Source of the DNA: Candidatus Krumholzibacteriota bacterium
Lineage (GTDB): Bacteria > Krumholzibacteriota > Krumholzibacteriia > LZORAL124-64-63
DNA length: 64,000 bases
Direction: 5' to 3'
Assembly (NCBI GenBank): GCA_024275485.1
Contig: JAJRZA010000045.1
Coordinates: 97,669 to 161,668, forward strand
Position 1 is the stretch's first letter; the number at the start of each line of letters is the position of its first letter. The notes beneath the pieces are model-generated. The model was not told where the DNA came from. It saw only the letters and a list, made by a program, of their open reading frames with translations, and searched no databases. Shown here piece after piece: positions 59,682 through 64,000 of the stretch. A program made the position numbers and the translations under genes.

Positions 59682-60592
59682 GTGCCCACACGCCAAAATC
59701 CAGACTTCAGGCGCGCCGAATCGGACTCTTTGGCAATCCCCTTAAGTCGGATCTCCCACCAGCGGTTGCTTCCATTTCGCAAGTCTGCTCAATCCATGGC
59801 GTGACTTTGACGGCATCATCAGACCTGGAAAGTTCCCTCGGTGGCAGTATCCCCTTGTTGTCCAATCCTGAATTGATCAAGGCTGTTGATGTTGTCATCG
59901 CCTTTGGTGGCGACGGCACCATGCTACGTGCTGCCCGGGTCCTGGGTCAAACCGGTGTCCCTTTGCTGGGCATCAACCTGGGTTCCCTGGGGTACCTGAC
60001 GGATGTGCCGCTGGCAGAACTGGAGGCTGCGGTGTTGGCCCTGATTCGGGGAGTATACCATATAGATACCCGCTCAAAGGTTTACTGCAACGTCTTCCGT
60101 GATGGCAAACTTATCGCCACCACCAACGCCTTGAATGATCTGGTGGTCAATATGGGACCACTGCCCAGGGCGCTGGACATGGAGCTGGTTCTGGATGGAG
60201 ACTCTCTGGGCCGGTTCCTGGGTGATGGGGTCATCATCAGTACTCCCACTGGTTCCACGGCATACAATTTGAGTGCCGGCGGGCCCATTTGCCATTCGGC
60301 GGTGCCGTGCCTTCTGGTTGCCCCTATTTGTCCTCACAGCCTTGGCATGAGGCCGCTTATCATCGCCCGGGACACCACTATAGAGCTATTGCTTCACGAG
60401 ACGGGTGAGGGTGCGGTGCTCACTGCAGATGGGCAAAAAACCCATGTTTTGGCTAATGGTGATCGGCTTGAGTTCCGTGAAGCCGACCATGAAGTGAATC
60501 TGGTCAAATTTCCACACAGTACTTTTTACCGGGTGATGCGCCACAAGTTGAACTGGGGCGGTCCCAACCGCAATAGCCGGGCGGGGTCCTGA
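59678..60592 (+). CDS. nadK: NAD kinase
   Basis: Makes NADP from NAD and ATP. GGDG (77-80) within FGGDGTMLRA, the NE/D-like NALNDLVV motif, and the conserved glycine-rich STPTGSTAYNLSAGGPI. Length 304 residues. Coupled to dxs (ATGA overlap) and to recN (overlapping stop/start). Confidence 0.94.
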   Translation: MSAHTPKSRLQARRIGLFGNPLKSDLPPAVASISQVCSIHGVTLTASSDLESSLGGSIPLLSNPELIKAVDVVIAFGGDGTMLRAARVLGQTGVPLLGINLGSLGYLTDVPLAELEAAVLALIRGVYHIDTRSKVYCNVFRDGKLIATTNALNDLVVNMGPLPRALDMELVLDGDSLGRFLGDGVIISTPTGSTAYNLSAGGPICHSAVPCLLVAPICPHSLGMRPLIIARDTTIELLLHETGEGAVLTADGQKTHVLANGDRLEFREADHEVNLVKFPHSTFYRVMRHKLNWGGPNRNSRAGS

Positions 60593-62322
60593 TGCTTCGC
60601 GAACTGCGGGTGGCCAACCTCGCCCTGGTCGACGATCTGGTCATAGGTTTTGACGAAGGCCTGACCATGCTCACGGGTGAAACTGGTGCGGGGAAAAGCC
60701 TCATCGCCGGTGCTTTGAATCTTTTGGTCGGCAGCAAGGGTGACAAACGTCTCATCCGCGAAGGTGAAAACCTGGCCATTGTCGAAGGTGTGTTCGACTT
60801 GAGCGATCGCCCCAGCGACCTGTCCGCCTTTGCTGATGCCGGACTGCGCATTGGAAATGACGGATTGCTGGTGATGCGCCGCGAATTGAAACGCGATGGT
60901 CGGGGCCGAGTGCTTATCAACGGTTTGATTTCTTCACTCTCTATTTTTGAACGCCTGGGTCCAAGGCTGCTCTCCATCCAGAGCCAGGACCAGCAGCGAA
61001 TACTCTCCCAACCATCTTTTGCCCGTCAATTTCTGGATCGGGCTCTTCAACTGGACGCCGAGTTGAGCCGCATGGCTGATGCTGTTGCTTCCTTCAAGGC
61101 CTTGCGTCGGCTGCTTGGCGAACGAACATCGGAGCAGGAATTTGCCGACCAGCAATTGGAGCTGTGGGAGTTTCAATGGCGCGAGTTGGACGAAGCGGGT
61201 TTGTCGGTTGACGAGGAGTCTTCCCTCAAGGAACAACTGGCTTTTGGCCGCAACCTGCGAGGCCTGATGGACGGTGCCACGGCCGGGATTCGGGATCTGA
61301 GTCAGGGGGAAGTCAACGCCCGCTTGCTGCTGGCTAGGACCGTGTCCGCCCTTGAGCCAATGGCCGGTCACAGTGAAAAACTGGAATCTCTTCTGGGCTT
61401 GATCCGGGATGCTGAAACCCTGGTTACGGAGGCGGGCAACGACCTTGAACGTTTCACCGATTCGGTCAATGTTGATCCGGCTCAATTGGATAAACTGGAG
61501 CAACGACACCAATTGTACAGCCTGTTGCAAAGAAAATTCGGTCGAAATGTAGACGATCTCTTGACTCTTCAGAATTCCCTCAAAGATCGTATCGAGCGGC
61601 AGCGGAGTGCTGTTACGGATATTGGAAAATTGCGTGAGGATTTGGCGACCGTCCGGGGAGAAATGGCTGCCGCCGCCCTGGATTTGCGTAATAAACGGCT
61701 GGCGGGCGCTTCCCAATTGGCGCTTCGGGCGGAAGAACTTATTCGTCCCTTGGCACTGCCCGAACTAGGGCTTGAATTTTGTTTGGCGGCCGACCGGAAT
61801 CACGAAGGGGAAATTGAGCTGGATGGACATACTTGTCGCGTCACCGAACACGGTTGTGACCTTGTAATCCTGAGGGTCCGCACCAATCGCGGTGAAGCCT
61901 GGAATCCCGTGGGCGACGTTGCCTCCGGTGGTGAAAAGAGCAGGATCTTTCTGGGACTCTCGGTTCTGGAGGCAGAAGGCGCTTTGTCCCCTCTGCAACT
62001 TTATGATGAAATCGATGCGGGCCTGGGTATGGACAACGCGGTACCGGTGGCCCGCTTGCTGGTTCGTCTGGCTTGTTGTGGCCAGGTGATCTGCATCACC
62101 CATCTGCCTACTGTCGCTGCCATGGGTGAGGGGCACCTTCAAGTGCGGAAATCGGTGCACGATGGTCGAACGACTGTCACCGTGGAACCCCTCGAGGGGG
62201 TGCGCAGGGTGGAAGAATTGGCTCGCCTGCTGGGAGGAGAACAGGGTTCGGGAGAAGACCGAAAAGCCCAATTGGCCTACGCCAAGCAGTTGTTGTCCGA
62301 AGCAAGAGGAAAAGGAATTTGA
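60592..62322 (+). CDS. recN: DNA repair ATPase RecN
   Basis: An SMC-like protein that brings broken DNA ends together. Walker A GETGAGKS (29-36), then a long coiled-coil middle (about 150-390), the signature VASGGEKSRIFLGL, Walker B-like LYDEIDAGLG, and the His-loop ITHLPTVAAMG. Length 576 residues. It follows nadK as in many bacteria. Confidence 0.94.
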   Translation: MLRELRVANLALVDDLVIGFDEGLTMLTGETGAGKSLIAGALNLLVGSKGDKRLIREGENLAIVEGVFDLSDRPSDLSAFADAGLRIGNDGLLVMRRELKRDGRGRVLINGLISSLSIFERLGPRLLSIQSQDQQRILSQPSFARQFLDRALQLDAELSRMADAVASFKALRRLLGERTSEQEFADQQLELWEFQWRELDEAGLSVDEESSLKEQLAFGRNLRGLMDGATAGIRDLSQGEVNARLLLARTVSALEPMAGHSEKLESLLGLIRDAETLVTEAGNDLERFTDSVNVDPAQLDKLEQRHQLYSLLQRKFGRNVDDLLTLQNSLKDRIERQRSAVTDIGKLREDLATVRGEMAAAALDLRNKRLAGASQLALRAEELIRPLALPELGLEFCLAADRNHEGEIELDGHTCRVTEHGCDLVILRVRTNRGEAWNPVGDVASGGEKSRIFLGLSVLEAEGALSPLQLYDEIDAGLGMDNAVPVARLLVRLACCGQVICITHLPTVAAMGEGHLQVRKSVHDGRTTVTVEPLEGVRRVEELARLLGGEQGSGEDRKAQLAYAKQLLSEARGKGI

Positions 62323-62347
62323 CGCACTCCGCTTCATGTCCCATACT
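62319..62347 (+). promoter_or_regulatory. Promoter of tRNA-Arg
   Basis: TTGACG (62319-62324) overlaps the recN stop. A 17-base spacer leads to CATACT (62342-62347), 16 bases before the tRNA. Confidence 0.5.
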
Positions 62348-62363
62348 TCCGCCCACTAAACGT

Positions 62364-62440
62364 GCGCCCGTAGCTCAGCTGGATAGAGCGTCTGCCTCCG
62401 GAGCAGAAGGTCATGGGTTCGAATCCCGTCGGGCGTACCA
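62364..62440 (+). tRNA. tRNA-Arg (CCG)
   Basis: A 77-base cloverleaf with encoded CCA. Acceptor GCGCCCG pairs with CGGGCGT (one G-T), and the stem TCTGC/GCAGA holds the loop CTCCGGA, giving CCG. No terminator precedes the small gene 21 bases downstream. Confidence 0.96.
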
Positions 62441-62461
62441 TCTTCCTCCTGGCGTGATTCC

Positions 62462-62680
62462 ATGATGCTTGTACGTCTTCTTTTTCTCTTTTTCATTGGG
62501 CTGTTCGCGCGGCGAGTTTGGCTTGCCCTTAAAGGTCGTTCAAGTCCTGGGAATCTATCAGACTCCAGTGGCAAGGGGCACCGTGGTAACTCAGCCACGG
62601 ACAAGAAACAAACAACTGGTACGCTGAGTAATATCACCGAACAGGAAATCGATGATGCTGATTTCGAGGAGATCCCGTAG
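62462..62680 (+). CDS. Small membrane protein of unknown function
   Basis: 72 residues: an N-terminal helix ([21 protein letters not shown]), then a polar tail ending in acidic residues (DDADFEEIP). No family is recognised. The N-terminal helix followed by a flexible tail resembles DUF4834-type small proteins. ATG 62462 is followed at once by another ATG. Confidence 0.45.
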   Translation: MMLVRLLFLFFIGLFARRVWLALKGRSSPGNLSDSSGKGHRGNSATDKKQTTGTLSNITEQEIDDADFEEIP

Positions 62681-63023
62681 AAAATCATCCCAGTTTGATT
62701 CCCGCTTTCGCTCCGGCGAGGGTGGCGATTTTCCTCTTCGCCAATATATGCGTTGCAAAGAGGAATTCAGCGGAGGCTTGGTGCATCTCATTCTGCTAGG
62801 CGCTTTCTTCGTTACCCTGCTGGGTTTCGGCAAAACCCTGAACAACCTCTTCCTGCGCCATGGTACCGAGCTCAACCCTGCCTACCGTTGGCTGGCCCTT
62901 GGGCTGCTGGTGATCTTTTTGCTTTCGGTTTTGCGTCGTGTGATCCATAAGATTCAGGACTTGCGTGATGTGCGGCGGGAAATGGCTTTTCTGAAGGAAG
63001 AGATGCGTCGAAGCAGCGAATGA
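62652..63023 (+). CDS. Two-helix membrane protein of unknown function
   Basis: 123 residues with two transmembrane helices (GGLVHLILLGAFFVTLLGF and RWLALGLLVIFLLSVL) and a charged, coiled-coil-like tail (KIQDLRDVRREMAFLKEEM). The start is uncertain. ATG 62652 overlaps the preceding gene and has no clear ribosome site, while ATG 62748 would begin right before the first helix. No family recognised. Confidence 0.5.
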   Translation: MMLISRRSRRKSSQFDSRFRSGEGGDFPLRQYMRCKEEFSGGLVHLILLGAFFVTLLGFGKTLNNLFLRHGTELNPAYRWLALGLLVIFLLSVLRRVIHKIQDLRDVRREMAFLKEEMRRSSE

Positions 63024-63059
63024 GGCGTTGTTTTTCCCCTGATCTGGTTTATTCTGTTT

Positions 63060-63110
63060 ACCCGGTTCCCTGTCCTTGAAAAAAATGGCAAGAAGCCGGG
63101 TTAACTTTTT
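63060..63110 (+). terminator. Probable terminator before the epimerase gene
   Basis: ACCCGGTT (63060-63067) pairs with AGCCGGGT (63094-63101) including one wobble. An inner CTTG/CAAG stem sits inside, followed by AACTTTTTCTTTT. Confidence 0.55.
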
Positions 63111-63187
63111 CTTTTACAGGCCGATGGAGAATTGTGGATGATGTGCAACACTCCCCGGAGTGATTTTTTTAGGAGGCGGCAGGCTCA

Positions 63188-64000
63188 TGGCAAAATATTT
63201 GGTCACCGGTGGTGCCGGCTTCATCGGCTCCCATCTGAGCAGGGAGTTGGTCCATCTGGGACATGAGGTGGTTGTTTTGGACAACCTTTCCACCGGCAAA
63301 ATTGAAAATATCCAGGATCTGAAGAAAAAGATTCGTTTTGTGGAAGGTTCCATCACGGATCTGGACACGGTGATGGAATGTTGCCATGGAATGGATTGTG
63401 TCTTCCATCAGGCGGCGTTGCCCAGTGTTCCGCGGAGCGTCAAGGATCCACTGACCAGTGATGAACACAACATCGGCGGAACTCTGCGGGTCTTTTGGGG
63501 TGCCCATCAAAGTGGCGTCCGCCGCGTGGTTTATGCGGCCAGCAGTTCCATCTATGGCAATACCAAAGAGCTTCCCAAGCATGAAGACATGCAGCCGACA
63601 CCCATGTCTCCTTACGCGGTGAACAAAAGGGTGAGTGAGTTGTATGGTGCCGTCTTCAATGATCTTTATGGGTTGAGCACCATTGGCTTGCGCTATTTCA
63701 ACGTTTTTGGACCCCGTCAGGATCCCAACAGTCAATACGCTGCGGTGGTACCCAAATTCATCACCTTGTTTTTAGATCAGCAGGCCCCTGTTATTCATGG
63801 TGATGGTTTGCAGTCCCGCGACTTTACCTACATCGACAACGTGGTCGAAGCCAACATTACCGCCTGCAACGCGAAAACCGATGCCGGGGGCCGCTCTTAC
63901 AACATCGCTCTCGGTGGTCGCATCACGGTCAAGGACTTGTGCCTGAAAATACGTGATCTGGTGGGCAGTGATATTGAACCGGAACACGAAAGCGATCGAC
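63188..64000 (+). CDS. NAD-dependent sugar epimerase, UDP-N-acetylglucosamine 4-epimerase type (3' end outside window)
   Basis: 271 codons are visible with no stop. Extended SDR enzyme: cofactor motif TGGAGFIG (7-14), D32 in VLDNLSTG, catalytic S120/S121 with Y143 and K147 (SPYAVNK). Downstream LRYFNVFGPRQDP, GDGLQSRDFTYIDNV and the start of the C-terminal domain are present. NVFGPRQDPNSQYAAVVP matches the WbpP/WbgU group that epimerises UDP-GlcNAc/GalNAc (or its uronate) for surface sugars. AGGAGG lies at 63171-63176, 11 bases before the ATG. Confidence 0.85.

Overview
The window is a stretch of bacterial chromosome with normal coding density, mostly housekeeping genes on the + strand. Three genes are on the minus strand (DUF3467 protein, MBL-fold hydrolase, inositol-phosphate synthase). 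The cell is Gram-negative: it has a PilQ secretin, ADP-heptose genes, an outer-membrane-type barrel and a lipoprotein. Several traits point to the FCB superphylum or a neighbouring candidate phylum (Krumholzibacteriota/Eisenbacteria/Latescibacterota-like). These are a primary-type sigma factor without region 1.1, a secreted protein ending in an FPNPFNPET FlgD-like/T9SS-like tail, dockerin-like GDG repeats, a possible DUF4837 lipoprotein and myo-inositol-phosphate synthase. The phylum is an inference. I see no rRNA, CRISPR array, insertion sequence or prophage.

Layout. 1-2010: end of pilO, then pilP and pilQ (type IV pilus). 2089-5711: aroK, rsmD, coaD, obgE, dprA. 5797-9304: ABC ATPase plus two ABC-2 permeases. 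9466-11344: DUF3467 gene and a POT peptide transporter. 11594-13714: a frameshifted beta-helix exoprotein and a FlgD-tail exoprotein. 13865-16981: split heptose genes rfaE1/rfaE2, a decayed partial copy of rfaE2, and a cyclic-2,3-diphosphoglycerate-synthetase-like gene. 17069-19683: sucC, sucD, ndk. 19796-25798: yceD, rpmF, plsX, fabD, fabG, acpP, fabF, rnc (no fabH). 25866-31939: TPR protein, unknown exoprotein, ECF sigma and zinc anti-sigma, lipoprotein, barrel protein. 32137-35051: orphan ParA, MBL hydrolase, ino1. 35523-41257: glycan locus (sugar-phosphate transferase, Gfo/Idh/MocA dehydrogenase, three glycosyltransferases), interrupted by tRNA-Gly, tRNA-Cys and tRNA-Leu. 41464-44773: dnaK, primary-type sigma factor, tRNA-Val. 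44989-45924: dockerin-like exoprotein and a frameshifted duplicate of its repeat. 46054-52969: thrS, infC, rpmI, rplT, pheS, pheT. 52997-55431: coiled-coil ZapB-like protein, zapA, a probable 6S RNA, rny. 55444-62322: folD, ispA, DUF212 protein, dxs, nadK, recN. 62364-64000: tRNA-Arg, two small membrane proteins, and a truncated NAD-dependent sugar epimerase.

How the parts fit together. The fatty-acid cluster, the isoprenoid genes (ispA, dxs) and the translation cluster are conserved core operons. The sigma/anti-sigma pair sits among exported proteins and probably governs an envelope response. The heptose, glycan and epimerase genes supply surface polysaccharide.

Most notable observations: an in-frame amber codon in the catalytic core of an otherwise intact thrS; an apparent AUC start for infC that matches the AUU-started N-terminus of E. 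coli IF3; a probable 6S RNA between zapA and rny; a tRNA trio in the same order as E. coli glyW-cysT-leuZ but with a separate promoter for each gene; and two exoprotein genes broken at homopolymer tracts. I did not find a clearly new multi-gene system.
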